This document shows positions 42,474 through 49,909 of a stretch of DNA of 64,000 nt, piece by piece. Under the pieces are notes generated by a model that was not told the DNA's origin, made no database searches, and saw nothing but the letters and a program-made list of their open reading frames with translations. Source of the DNA: DATKLL01 sp035542475 (GTDB lineage Bacteria > Desulfobacterota > Syntrophia > Syntrophales > UBA2185); contig DATKLL010000108.1 in NCBI GenBank assembly GCA_035542475.1, positions 1-64,000 on the forward strand, given 5' to 3'. The translations under genes and the position numbers were made by a program. Position 1 is the stretch's first letter; each line of letters opens with the position of its first letter.

Positions 42474-43274
42474 CTATTTGAGGATGCGATCCAGTTCCTT
42501 CTGATAAATTTTAAACTTGCTCAAATCGTTGTGTCCGCCGCCCGGTATTTTAATCAGTCGGCTTTCTGCCCTGATCAGTTTTAGGAGCTGTTCACTTGAG
42601 CTATAGGGGACAATGTCATCAATTGTACCATGGAACAGATAAACGGGACAGTTTACACTGGAAATCCACAAATCCGAGCGCATCGGATATTTGAGTCCCA
42701 AATCAAGCATTTTCCCTGGTATAAAAGGATAATGATAGGCAGCGACATCTCTCATACTGAGAAATGCCGACTCCAGGATAATTATATGCGGTCTGGTCGT
42801 CTTTGCCAGATAGACAGCAACCCCGGACCCGAGCGATCTGCCATATAAAATAATCCTATCTTCAGGATAATATCCCTTCAGATAATTGTAAACTACCGCG
42901 GCATCCCGGTGCAGCATTTCTTCATTTTTTATTTTTCCTGCGCTTTTACCATACCCCCTGTAATCCGGTATGAAAACATCGTAACTACGCCTGGTAAAAT
43001 CGACGGCAATATCCCCCCAGCCACTAAGGTTACCTGCATTACCGTGAAAGTAGAGAATAACCCCTTTGGGATTCTCTGTTTTAAAATGCAGCGCATTGAT
43101 AACGGCACCATCAACCGGCAACATAATCTCATCAAAGCGGGCAGGGAAGCCATATTTAAAATCAGGCGGAAGGACTGATGGATAAAAAATCATGCCCTCC
43201 TGCGTGAAATAGAAAAACCCACATCCGAAGACAAAACCTACTATAATCACCAATACAATTTTCAAAAGCATCAT
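42474..43274 (-). CDS. Alpha/beta hydrolase, BEM46-like, membrane-anchored
   Basis: 266 residues. An N-terminal hydrophobic segment (about 4-22) anchors an alpha/beta hydrolase domain: FHGNAGNLSGW (oxyanion region), GRSLGSGVAVYLA (nucleophile Ser), GTIDDIVPYSSS (Asp) and GGGHNDL (His). The triad is complete. Family substrates are diverse esters or peptides; none can be named here. It is 33 bp downstream of... lexA reads in the same direction and ends just upstream with a small gap of unknown significance. Confidence 0.9.
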   Translation of the reverse strand: MMLLKIVLVIIVGFVFGCGFFYFTQEGMIFYPSVLPPDFKYGFPARFDEIMLPVDGAVINALHFKTENPKGVILYFHGNAGNLSGWGDIAVDFTRRSYDVFIPDYRGYGKSAGKIKNEEMLHRDAAVVYNYLKGYYPEDRIILYGRSLGSGVAVYLAKTTRPHIIILESAFLSMRDVAAYHYPFIPGKMLDLGLKYPMRSDLWISSVNCPVYLFHGTIDDIVPYSSSEQLLKLIRAESRLIKIPGGGHNDLSKFKIYQKELDRILK

Positions 43275-43306
43275 CTGTAAAATTCCTGAAGTTGGGTGTA
43301 AATATT

Positions 43307-43897
43307 TTATCTGTGGTATTTTCTTATCACGGCTGTAACGACACCTCCCAACCGCAGTTCCGATTTTGGTCTGATGGACTGATATTTCGGATTAGCCGCC
43401 TCCAGGACGACGTTTTTCCCTTCCTTTCTGAAGTACTTTATCGTCCATTCGCCGTCTACTTCAGCAACGATGATATCACCATTTTTGGGGTCTCTACCCT
43501 TCTCCACAATCACAAGATCGCCTGCCATGATGCCCTCTCCAGCCATGGAATCGCCACTCACCTTTAGAAGAAAGGAAGATTCAGGCCGTGTAATAAGGTA
43601 CTCATCAAAGGAGATGATGTCACGGAGTTCTTCCTCTGCAGGAGAAGGAAATCCCGCAGCAACCTCTCCAACCATCGGCAGGACAAGAGAACGACGTAAC
43701 GGCTTTAAAAATCCGCGCGAATCCTTTTCCAGCAATCCTGCAGTGAGAAGCTTTTTCACCCAGAAATGGACAACGCTCTTTGACCGTACACCGAGGAGAT
43801 CAATCATTTCGGCATATGTCGGCATCCGCCTGTTTTCACGGAAAAAAGCCGCAATTATTTTCTCAACAGTCTTGAGAGTTCGCCTTTTTTCTTCCAT
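43307..43897 (-). CDS. lexA: LexA-type SOS repressor
   Basis: 196 residues. An N-terminal winged-helix domain (about 5-65) with PTYAEMIDLLGVRSKSVVHFWV, then an S24 self-cleaving peptidase domain with VAAGFPSP (cleavage between Ala81 and Gly82), SGDSMAGEGI (Ser117) and TIKYF (Lys154). It should repress the SOS regulon and cleave itself when RecA is activated. A near-perfect SOS-box palindrome lies directly upstream (43912-43929), so it is autoregulated. The start has no strong ribosome site. Downstream on the same strand is the alpha/beta hydrolase gene. Confidence 0.92.
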   Translation of the reverse strand: MEEKRRTLKTVEKIIAAFFRENRRMPTYAEMIDLLGVRSKSVVHFWVKKLLTAGLLEKDSRGFLKPLRRSLVLPMVGEVAAGFPSPAEEELRDIISFDEYLITRPESSFLLKVSGDSMAGEGIMAGDLVIVEKGRDPKNGDIIVAEVDGEWTIKYFRKEGKNVVLEAANPKYQSIRPKSELRLGGVVTAVIRKYHR

Positions 43898-43911
43898 AGT
43901 AAAACCATGAT

Positions 43912-43929
43912 ATAGAACTAACGTTCTAT
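43912..43929. promoter_or_regulatory. LexA operator (SOS box) upstream of lexA
   Basis: ATAGAAC at 43912-43918 and GTTCTAT at 43923-43929 form perfect 7-bp arms around four bases, containing GAAC-N4-GTTC, the core of the Bacillus-type SOS box. It ends 15 bp before the lexA start codon. Confidence 0.8.
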
Positions 43930-44084
43930 TGTCAAGGAAAATTTTATACGATAATCGTCTATCATATTATAAACATCAACATAAACAAGTACCAACAATT
44001 ATGAGGAACCCTTCAGCTACACAAATAACTGTTGTGTGATCTCATTATTTTCTGTGTGAATGATCCTGTCTTTGCGTATTTTCT

Positions 44085-45311
44085 ATGAAATACTTTAATA
44101 AAAGAGCAGTTGTCCGGCCGATTCTTGGTCAGTTTGACCGCAACCGGAGCTATCACCAGGCTGTCGTCATCCCGGCGCTGGCGGAAGCAAGCTACCTTCC
44201 ATTAACGATTCAATCTCTGTACAACAATGTTCCTAAAGGCATTCTGGACGAAACCCTTATTCTGGTAGTCGTAAACAATCGGCCTATGGATTCCCGCGGA
44301 ACGGCGAATCAGGTTGAGCTTAAGGAACAGATTGAAGATAACGCATTAACTTTGAAGTGGCTGGAAAGCCAGAACTGTGATTTACCTTGTCCACTCGTCT
44401 GGGTGGACGCATCTTCTCCGGGAAATGAACTTCCTCCCTGGGGAGGCGTGGGGCTGGCCCGAAAAATCGGGTGCGACAGCATACTTACTTTTTTATTGGG
44501 CCTGGAGAAATCGATTAACCTTCGGGATTTTATCTTCTTCAGCCTTGATGCGGATACCATCGTATCCCCTGACTACATAGAAAACACGGGACGCGAACTC
44601 CGCAGGAGTCATCGTGCAGGCGGAACCATTCCATTCAAGCACCAGCAGGCAGATTCGCCTGAGCATCAGGCTGCCATTGACGCCTACGAGGCATTTTTAA
44701 AGTATTACGTAGGAGGTTTGCGCTGGGCAGGCTCACCATATGCCTTTCACACCATCGGCTCCTGTCTTTGCTTCACTGCGGATGGCTACATCCGAGCCGG
44801 CGGTTTTCCCTCCCGCAGGCAGGCAGGGGAGGACTTCTACTTTTGCGTGGAGCTTGCGAAAACAGGCGGCATTTATGAAATAAAAAATACCACGGTCTAT
44901 CCCTCAGCACGCATCTCCCGACGCGTGCCCTTCGGCACGGGAAAGAGTATGGCCGAAGCGGCGCTGAATGGTAAAAAAGACTTTCTGGTTTATGATTTCC
45001 GGGTGTTCGTGTGCCTGCGTGAACTCCTTACGGCGGTTTCCACCCACGCCGATGAGAGGGCCGAGCAGATACTTACCGGCCTGAAGCATCCTGCCACGAG
45101 AGAATTTTTGGAAGGTCGTGGGTTCCCGGACATATGGGAGAGATTCCGGCGGCAATACAAGACCAGGGTTTCTTTACTCAATGCCTTTCACTGCTGGTTC
45201 GATGGGTTTGTCACTCTCAAGTATATCCACTGGCTGACGGAGAAGGAATGGCCGCGGAAGTCCCTCAGAGACAATCCTGGAGCTGATTTTTTCCGTGACC
45301 ATATAACCTAA
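44085..45311 (+). CDS. Glycosyltransferase family 2-like protein
   Basis: 408 residues. A GT-A-like beginning, AVVIPALAEASYLPLTIQSL, a DxD-like motif in FFSLDADTIVSPDYI, and GGFPSRRQAGEDFYFCVEL (the ED-x acceptor-base region of GT2 enzymes). The C-terminal 130 residues are helical and unlike common GT2 proteins. No membrane segments. Donor and acceptor unknown. No ribosome site is clear before the ATG. It stands alone between lexA and an ACT-domain gene on the other strand. Confidence 0.78.
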   Translation: MKYFNKRAVVRPILGQFDRNRSYHQAVVIPALAEASYLPLTIQSLYNNVPKGILDETLILVVVNNRPMDSRGTANQVELKEQIEDNALTLKWLESQNCDLPCPLVWVDASSPGNELPPWGGVGLARKIGCDSILTFLLGLEKSINLRDFIFFSLDADTIVSPDYIENTGRELRRSHRAGGTIPFKHQQADSPEHQAAIDAYEAFLKYYVGGLRWAGSPYAFHTIGSCLCFTADGYIRAGGFPSRRQAGEDFYFCVELAKTGGIYEIKNTTVYPSARISRRVPFGTGKSMAEAALNGKKDFLVYDFRVFVCLRELLTAVSTHADERAEQILTGLKHPATREFLEGRGFPDIWERFRRQYKTRVSLLNAFHCWFDGFVTLKYIHWLTEKEWPRKSLRDNPGADFFRDHIT

Positions 45312-45356
45312 CCCCACTTTTTTTACCTGCCGTACCGGCAGATGATGTGTGGATTA

Positions 45357-45686
45357 TCAGCCCTGATATATCCCGGGTATTATGCTGGTTAGCTCAATAT
45401 CTATACCATTCACGGCAAGTGTTTTAAGAATATCCTTGAGGCCGCATGACTGGTCAGGAACCAGCTCCACAGCACCGGATGACTGTCTTACCATGAAGAC
45501 CTTTCCCCTGAGCACACTCGCAGCCGAATCAACATCACTGACTATCAGCCTGAAAATGCCGAGATCCGAGGTATACGCAAGGGGCAATATCCTCATGCTG
45601 ATACACGCATCATCATGCATCCAAGCGCCATTCACAATCCCGTTTTTCTTATCCTCAAGGAATATGGGTATATATTCTACTTCCAT
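45357..45686 (-). CDS. ACT-domain small regulatory protein
   Basis: 109 residues. DLGIFRLIVSDVDSAASVLRG, then VFMVRQSSGAVELVPDQSCGLKDIL followed by INGIDIELTS-like text has the beta-alpha-beta pattern of ACT domains, as in the stand-alone amino-acid-binding ACT proteins of anaerobes. Ligand unknown. GGGAG precedes the ATG. It lies 42 bp downstream of rubrerythrin on the same strand. Confidence 0.75.
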   Translation of the reverse strand: MEVEYIPIFLEDKKNGIVNGAWMHDDACISMRILPLAYTSDLGIFRLIVSDVDSAASVLRGKVFMVRQSSGAVELVPDQSCGLKDILKTLAVNGIDIELTSIIPGIYQG

Positions 45687-45728
45687 GCTCCCGCCCCCAT
45701 AAATTACAATTTATAATTGCTAATTATA

Positions 45729-46226
45729 TCAATCAACACGACGGAACATCTTCCCTTTTGTTCCGCACACGGAACATACATCAGGAGCTTCCTTCTCCGC
45801 TGTCAAACCGCAGACCGGACATACATAATAGGGATAGCTCTCCTGTGTGCCCGCCAAACCATCCAGAAGCTTCTGATAAAGCTGGGCGTGGACCTTCTCT
45901 ACCTCGTTTGCATAAGTGAATGATCTTTCCCCTACTTTATTCCCTTCGGCCTTAGCAGCTTCGATCATTTCCGGATACATTTTTTTAAACTCATGTGTTT
46001 CACCGGCGATGGCCTCGAGGAGATTTTCTCTGGTGCTCCTGATCCCTTTGAGTGCCCGCAGGTGGTTATGAGCATGGACGGTTTCAGCCTCCGCTGCAGC
46101 CCGGAAGAGACGGGCAATCTGTGGATAGCCCTCCTGATCGGCCGAGGCTGCAAAGGCCAGATACCTGCGGTTCGCCTGTGATTCTCCTGCAAATGCCTCT
46201 TTTAAAAACTGTTCTGTCTTCGCCAT
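45729..46226 (-). CDS. rbr: Rubrerythrin
   Basis: 165 residues. A ferritin-like four-helix diiron domain (about 1-130) with FAGESQANRRYLAFA, AEAETVHAHNHL, GETHEFKKMYPEM and ANEVEKVHAQLY supplying the Glu and His ligands, then a rubredoxin-like Fe(Cys)4 tail with YVCPVCG and DVCSVCG. It reduces hydrogen peroxide in anaerobes. TAGGAGGT precedes the ATG by eight bases. It lies 24 bp downstream of a PerR-type regulator gene and is almost certainly in its operon. Confidence 0.95.
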   Translation of the reverse strand: MAKTEQFLKEAFAGESQANRRYLAFAASADQEGYPQIARLFRAAAEAETVHAHNHLRALKGIRSTRENLLEAIAGETHEFKKMYPEMIEAAKAEGNKVGERSFTYANEVEKVHAQLYQKLLDGLAGTQESYPYYVCPVCGLTAEKEAPDVCSVCGTKGKMFRRVD

Positions 46227-46249
46227 GGGTCAACACCTCCTATATTTAT

Positions 46250-46654
46250 TCAAGAATGTTTTGCTTTTTTACACCTCTGACAGATTCCGTAAAAATCAAC
46301 ATGGTTCCCGATTATCTCATAATCACACCTCTCACCTTCCGGCAAATCGAGTGCGAAATTACGATGAACATCGATAATTTTTTTACAATTCACACATATC
46401 AAGTGATGGTGAGGTTTTACATTTGGATCAAATCGCTTCTTCCCGGGATCAATGGAAAGCTCAAGAACATGACCTTTTTCCCTCAACTTTTCCAGGGTGT
46501 TGTATACCGTCGCAAAAGACATCATCGGGTACTTTTCAGATACCGCCCTGTAAATATCCGCCGCAGACGGATGAGATTTATTTCCCTCCAGGTATTCAAG
46601 AATTGCGAGCCTCTGTGGTGTAATTTTTATAGATTTTTTCTTTTTTATGCGCAT
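46250..46654 (-). CDS. perR: PerR-type peroxide-sensing Fur-family repressor
   Basis: About 134 residues. A winged-helix DNA-binding domain (about 8-80) with ITPQRLAILEYLEGN and SFATVYNTLEKL, then a dimer domain with ICVNC and ICQRC (structural zinc CxxC pairs) and PHHHL plus KKIIDV. The Asp in KIID matches the PerR-distinguishing Asp (Fur has Glu), and the RFDP Asp is present, so metal-catalysed oxidation sensing is likely. I start at ATG 46654; a TTG at 46663 is possible. A perfect Per box lies 24 bp upstream. Rubrerythrin follows in the same operon. Confidence 0.92.
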   Translation of the reverse strand: MRIKKKKSIKITPQRLAILEYLEGNKSHPSAADIYRAVSEKYPMMSFATVYNTLEKLREKGHVLELSIDPGKKRFDPNVKPHHHLICVNCKKIIDVHRNFALDLPEGERCDYEIIGNHVDFYGICQRCKKAKHS

Positions 46655-46677
46655 TATATGCAAGAATGATTTTTATT

Positions 46678-46692
46678 TTATAATCATTATAA
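46678..46692. promoter_or_regulatory. Per box upstream of perR-rbr
   Basis: TTATAATCATTATAA is a perfect 7-1-7 palindrome identical to the PerR/Fur-type Per-box consensus, placed 24 bp before the perR start. A second palindrome, TAATAATTATTA, lies at 46695-46706. Both would let PerR repress its own operon. Confidence 0.85.
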
Positions 46693-46810
46693 TCTAATAA
46701 TTATTATTGTCAATCATTATTTAAACTTTTTCGCTCGGCTCGTTGAACGTTTCAGCAATTCATTATATCTGCTTTTTATGCAAGATTATTTCATTTCTTA
46801 TTCGTTTTTC

Positions 46811-46839
46811 TTGACACATTCTATAGAAAAACGTATATT
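46811..46839 (+). promoter_or_regulatory. Sigma-70 promoter of the aldehyde oxidoreductase gene
   Basis: TTGACA at 46811-46816, a 17-base spacer and TATATT at 46834-46839 (5 of 6). It predicts a transcript start near 46846 and a leader of about 160 bases before the ATG at 47005. Confidence 0.7.
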
Positions 46840-46845
46840 GAATTT

Positions 46846-47004
46846 AACATACGTCCATTCTCCAGTATATATCTCTTCTTTTCAGGCTATAATTCATTTG
46901 AATATGGATAGTCGGTAGTTCTTGCGTTAATTTAATTGTAACAGGGTTCAGCATCGAAAGATTTTTGAATCCTCGGACAATCCCACCGGGAAAGGAGGAC
47001 TTTT
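46846..47004 (+). other. Long 5' leader of the aldehyde oxidoreductase mRNA
   Basis: About 160 bases between the predicted start and the ATG, with no gene. Near its end TCCTC at about 46969-46974 can pair with the GAGGA of the ribosome site, and CGG with CCG inside it, so a small hairpin could hide the ribosome site. CCGGGAAAGG just before the start is reminiscent of the 3' part of molybdenum/tungsten-cofactor riboswitches, but I cannot build the full structure. Confidence 0.3.
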
Positions 47005-48741
47005 ATGGACAAAATTCTCAGAATCAACATGGGGGCCGCTGGCGGTCCGAAAGCGAATGCTGTTCCTCTGGGGGAATATGCCGGATTAGGGGGCCGGGCT
47101 ATGACTTCCTCTGTCATTTCCAAGGAAGTGCCGCCACTGTGTCATCCCTTGAGTGAGGATAACAAAATCGTCATCGCACCAGGCCTGCTCAGTGGAACGG
47201 CCGCCGCCCAGTCGGGGCGAATTTCTGTCGGCTGTAAGAGCCCGCTGACGGGCACCATCAAAGAGTCCAACTCGGGGGGGCAGCCTTCACAGGTGCTGGC
47301 AAGATTGGGTTACGCGGCAATTATCCTGGAAGGAAAACCCAAAAATAGCGATATGTATAAGATATTCATAAACAAGGACGGGGTGAAGATAACCGCGGAC
47401 AACAGCCTTTGTATGCTGGGCAATTACGATCTCGTGGATAAGATGAAGAAAGAGTTCGGAGACAAGATATGCTGCATCTCCATCGGTCCTGCGGGAGAAA
47501 TGAAGATGGCCGCCGCCTCCGTAGCCTTTACCGACATGGAACAGCGGCCAGCCCGCCATGCCGGACGCGGCGGGTGCGGTGCAGTAATGGGTTCAAAGGG
47601 CGTAAAGGTTATCGTCCTTGATGATACAGGGCTGACAAACCGTACCCCCAAAGACCCGGAGAAATTCACCAAGGCCAATAGAGTCTGGGTTGAAGGTCTG
47701 AGAAAACACCCCGTTACCGGCGAGGGACTCCCCGCTTTTGGCACCAACATACTGGCTAACGTAATCAATGAAGCCGGTGCATATCCGACCCATAACTTCC
47801 AGTGGGGCCGCTTCCTGGGAACCTCCAAGATCAGCGGAGAAACCCAGGCGGAAACAGAAAAGGCTAGAGGCGGTGTTGCCACCCATGGCTGCCACCGGGG
47901 TTGCGTCATCCAGTGTTCGGGGATTTATATGGATAAGGATGGCCATTACCTGACCAAACAGCCGGAATATGAGACGGTATGGGCCCACGGCGCAAACTGC
48001 GGGATCGACGATCTGGACGCGATCGCCATGCTCGACCGCCTGGATGATGATTACGGTCTGGATACCATTGAGATGGGTGCGACTATTGCCGTGGCAATGG
48101 AGGCAGGCCTGGCGAAGTTTGGGGACGCCGAGGCGGCTATCAGGCTGCTTAAGGAGGTGGGAAAAGGCACCGACCTGGGACGAATACTTGGAAACGGGGC
48201 CGCTGTAACCGGCAAGGTTTTCGGTGTTGAAAGGGTTCCTATTGTCAAGGGTCAGGCCATGCCTGCCTATGACCCTCGTGCGATTCAGGGCATTGGGGTA
48301 ACCTATGCGACGAGCACCATGGGCGCCGATCACACAGCGGGATATGCGGTTGCCACCAACATCCTCAAGGTGGGAGGTTATGTGGATCCACTGAAGCCGG
48401 AGGGGCAGGTTGAACTTTCAAGGAATCTGCAGATTGCCACCGCAGCCGTTGATTCCACGGGCGCTTGTCTCTTTATCGCCTTTGCCGTGCTCGATCAACC
48501 GGATACGTTCCAGGCGCTGATCGATTTGCTCAATGCATTTTACGGTCTGAACCTGACAGCGAACGATGTCACTGAACTGGGCAAGAAAGTGCTCAAGATG
48601 GAGCGAGACTTTAATGAACGTGCCGGCTTTACTTCAAAACATGACCGGCTGCCCGAGTACTTCAAGAAAGAAAAACTTCCACCCCATGATATTACATTCC
48701 AGGTGAAGGATGAGGATCTGGACAAGGTGTATAACTGGTAG
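47005..48741 (+). CDS. aor: Aldehyde:ferredoxin oxidoreductase (tungsten-pterin enzyme)
   Basis: 578 residues. Oxidises aldehydes to carboxylic acids, passing electrons to ferredoxin, or runs in reverse. KILRINMGAAG at the N-terminus, GGRAMTSSVIS and IVIAPGLLSGT in the pterin-binding domain, and the iron-sulfur ligands GCHRGCVIQC (CxxxCxxxC, near residue 295) with a later GACLF Cys are the AOR landmarks. Slightly shorter than archaeal AOR (about 605). An AAAGGAGG site sits at the normal distance. A promoter and long leader lie upstream, a hairpin terminator downstream. A MoaD-like gene nearby could help make the pterin cofactor. Cytosolic; the actual aldehyde is unknown. Confidence 0.94.
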   Translation: MDKILRINMGAAGGPKANAVPLGEYAGLGGRAMTSSVISKEVPPLCHPLSEDNKIVIAPGLLSGTAAAQSGRISVGCKSPLTGTIKESNSGGQPSQVLARLGYAAIILEGKPKNSDMYKIFINKDGVKITADNSLCMLGNYDLVDKMKKEFGDKICCISIGPAGEMKMAAASVAFTDMEQRPARHAGRGGCGAVMGSKGVKVIVLDDTGLTNRTPKDPEKFTKANRVWVEGLRKHPVTGEGLPAFGTNILANVINEAGAYPTHNFQWGRFLGTSKISGETQAETEKARGGVATHGCHRGCVIQCSGIYMDKDGHYLTKQPEYETVWAHGANCGIDDLDAIAMLDRLDDDYGLDTIEMGATIAVAMEAGLAKFGDAEAAIRLLKEVGKGTDLGRILGNGAAVTGKVFGVERVPIVKGQAMPAYDPRAIQGIGVTYATSTMGADHTAGYAVATNILKVGGYVDPLKPEGQVELSRNLQIATAAVDSTGACLFIAFAVLDQPDTFQALIDLLNAFYGLNLTANDVTELGKKVLKMERDFNERAGFTSKHDRLPEYFKKEKLPPHDITFQVKDEDLDKVYNW

Positions 48742-48768
48742 GTAGAAGTCGTTCAGAGCATCATTGGT

Positions 48769-48795
48769 CGGGGTAGCCTTCAACAAGCTGCCCCG
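48769..48795 (+). terminator. Hairpin terminator after aor
   Basis: CGGGGTAGC at 48769-48777 pairs with GCTGCCCCG at 48787-48795 (one wobble) over a 9-base loop, followed by TTCCTTTAT. Confidence 0.6.
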
Positions 48796-48816
48796 TTCCT
48801 TTATACGGAAATATAA

Positions 48817-49464
48817 ATGCCAAAGATAAACCATGGCAGGAAATCAGGCAGAAAGACAATGGCTCGTGGTATTCCTCCAGAAAATGTTTCTCTTACAATA
48901 GAAGCAGGCTTGACCACTGCCTTTTCGCAGCTTCTGCAGAATGGATTCTGGCTTAAGGGAGATGTTGAGTGCAGTGTCAAATCATTTCTCTGCGAACAAT
49001 TCGGCATCTCGCCCGAATACCTTGAAAAAAGGATCCAAACGATCTTCCTGGACGGTCAGCCTGTCGATGATGTGAATACGGCCACAGTTCGGGATGGGTC
49101 AACCCTGTCCCTTTCTGCCGCCATGCCGGGATTGGCTGGGGCGGTGATGCGAAAAGGCGGTTTCTATGCTCGGATGCGTGACCAGATATCTTACAAGAAA
49201 GAAGGAATGTCCTGTTCAGCGCGGCCGGGCCGGGTGTTCGTGAAACTTTTCAATCTGCCGCTTCAGGAACTGGGACCTCTTTTCCTAGAGCAAGGAATCT
49301 GGATCGATGGAAACATTTTTAAGAATGTCGTCACAGACCGGTTGGATGATTTCCGGACCGGTTGCAAGGAAGTCCTTCTTAATGGCAGGCGATTAGAACC
49401 GGATCAATTGCTGAAAATGGATTGGGGAAACGGAGATATATTTTTGCAGGTCAAAATTATTTAG
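48817..49464 (+). CDS. Unknown protein next to aor (215 residues)
   Basis: No family recognised. Mixed alpha/beta with two similar-looking halves: LTTAFSQLLQNGFWLKGDV followed by FLDGQPVDDV, and FNLPLQELGPLFLEQGIWI followed by LLNGRRLEPDQLL, suggesting an internal duplication. The half-repeats end in small-sheet stretches like those of ubiquitin-fold or MoaD-type proteins (FLDGQ, LLNGR). No ribosome site is clear before the ATG at 48817; the Met at 48859 is an alternative. It lies 75 bp after aor on the same strand and converges on the MoaD-like gene with 6 bp between stops. Confidence 0.7.
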   Translation: MPKINHGRKSGRKTMARGIPPENVSLTIEAGLTTAFSQLLQNGFWLKGDVECSVKSFLCEQFGISPEYLEKRIQTIFLDGQPVDDVNTATVRDGSTLSLSAAMPGLAGAVMRKGGFYARMRDQISYKKEGMSCSARPGRVFVKLFNLPLQELGPLFLEQGIWIDGNIFKNVVTDRLDDFRTGCKEVLLNGRRLEPDQLLKMDWGNGDIFLQVKII

Positions 49465-49470
49465 CACCTT

Positions 49471-49713
49471 CTAGCCCCCGGCGACAGGGGGAAAAACGCC
49501 CACCCTATCCCCGTTTTTCAGGACTTCATCACCTGTTGCGTGCAGGCCGTTTACAAAAATCATTTTGATTTTATCAATGGGGAGCTCCAAACCTTTAAGA
49601 AGTCCCATGATCGTGGTCCCTTCAGCCACTTCCATTATTTGGCGGCTATGGCCGCCTATTTTATCCGGTGCGTATTGTGCGAGAGAAGCGAATAAATTTA
49701 ATTCAATTTTCAT
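49471..49713 (-). CDS. MoaD/ThiS-family ubiquitin-fold sulfur carrier
   Basis: 80 residues ending VFPPVAGG. The terminal Gly-Gly is where ThiF/MoeB-type enzymes attach the sulfur as a thiocarboxylate, and MKIELNLFASLAQYAP with IKMIFVNGLHA is the beta-grasp pattern. Such small carriers serve molybdopterin, thiamin or cysteine pathways; next to aor a pterin role is likely but not shown. GAGAGG precedes the start. Convergent with the unknown gene. Confidence 0.85.
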   Translation of the reverse strand: MKIELNLFASLAQYAPDKIGGHSRQIMEVAEGTTIMGLLKGLELPIDKIKMIFVNGLHATGDEVLKNGDRVGVFPPVAGG

Positions 49714-49909
49714 CTCTTGCCTCTCATAAAGTAGAAATTTCCTCTATTATAATTCTTCTAAAGATTTTCCTCAAATCCTTTATGATTTGTATTGCCTGAT
49801 GAACAGGAATGCTTTATGAAATACCTTGTACATAAAATGTGTAGATCAACGAGAAACAACAGGAAATAACGTTAACTGAGCAAGACGGCGCTAAGAATAA
49901 GGATCGACC

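Noticed and set aside
45327..45341. Perfect inverted repeat CTGCCG-TAC-CGGCAG between the glycosyltransferase-like and ACT genes as a terminator
   Set aside because: T-tract lies before the hairpin on the plus strand and an A-tract follows on the minus strand, so it does not fit a terminator in either direction.
47593..48333. Long minus-strand frame inside aor
   Set aside because: Antisense shadow of a strongly conserved enzyme gene.
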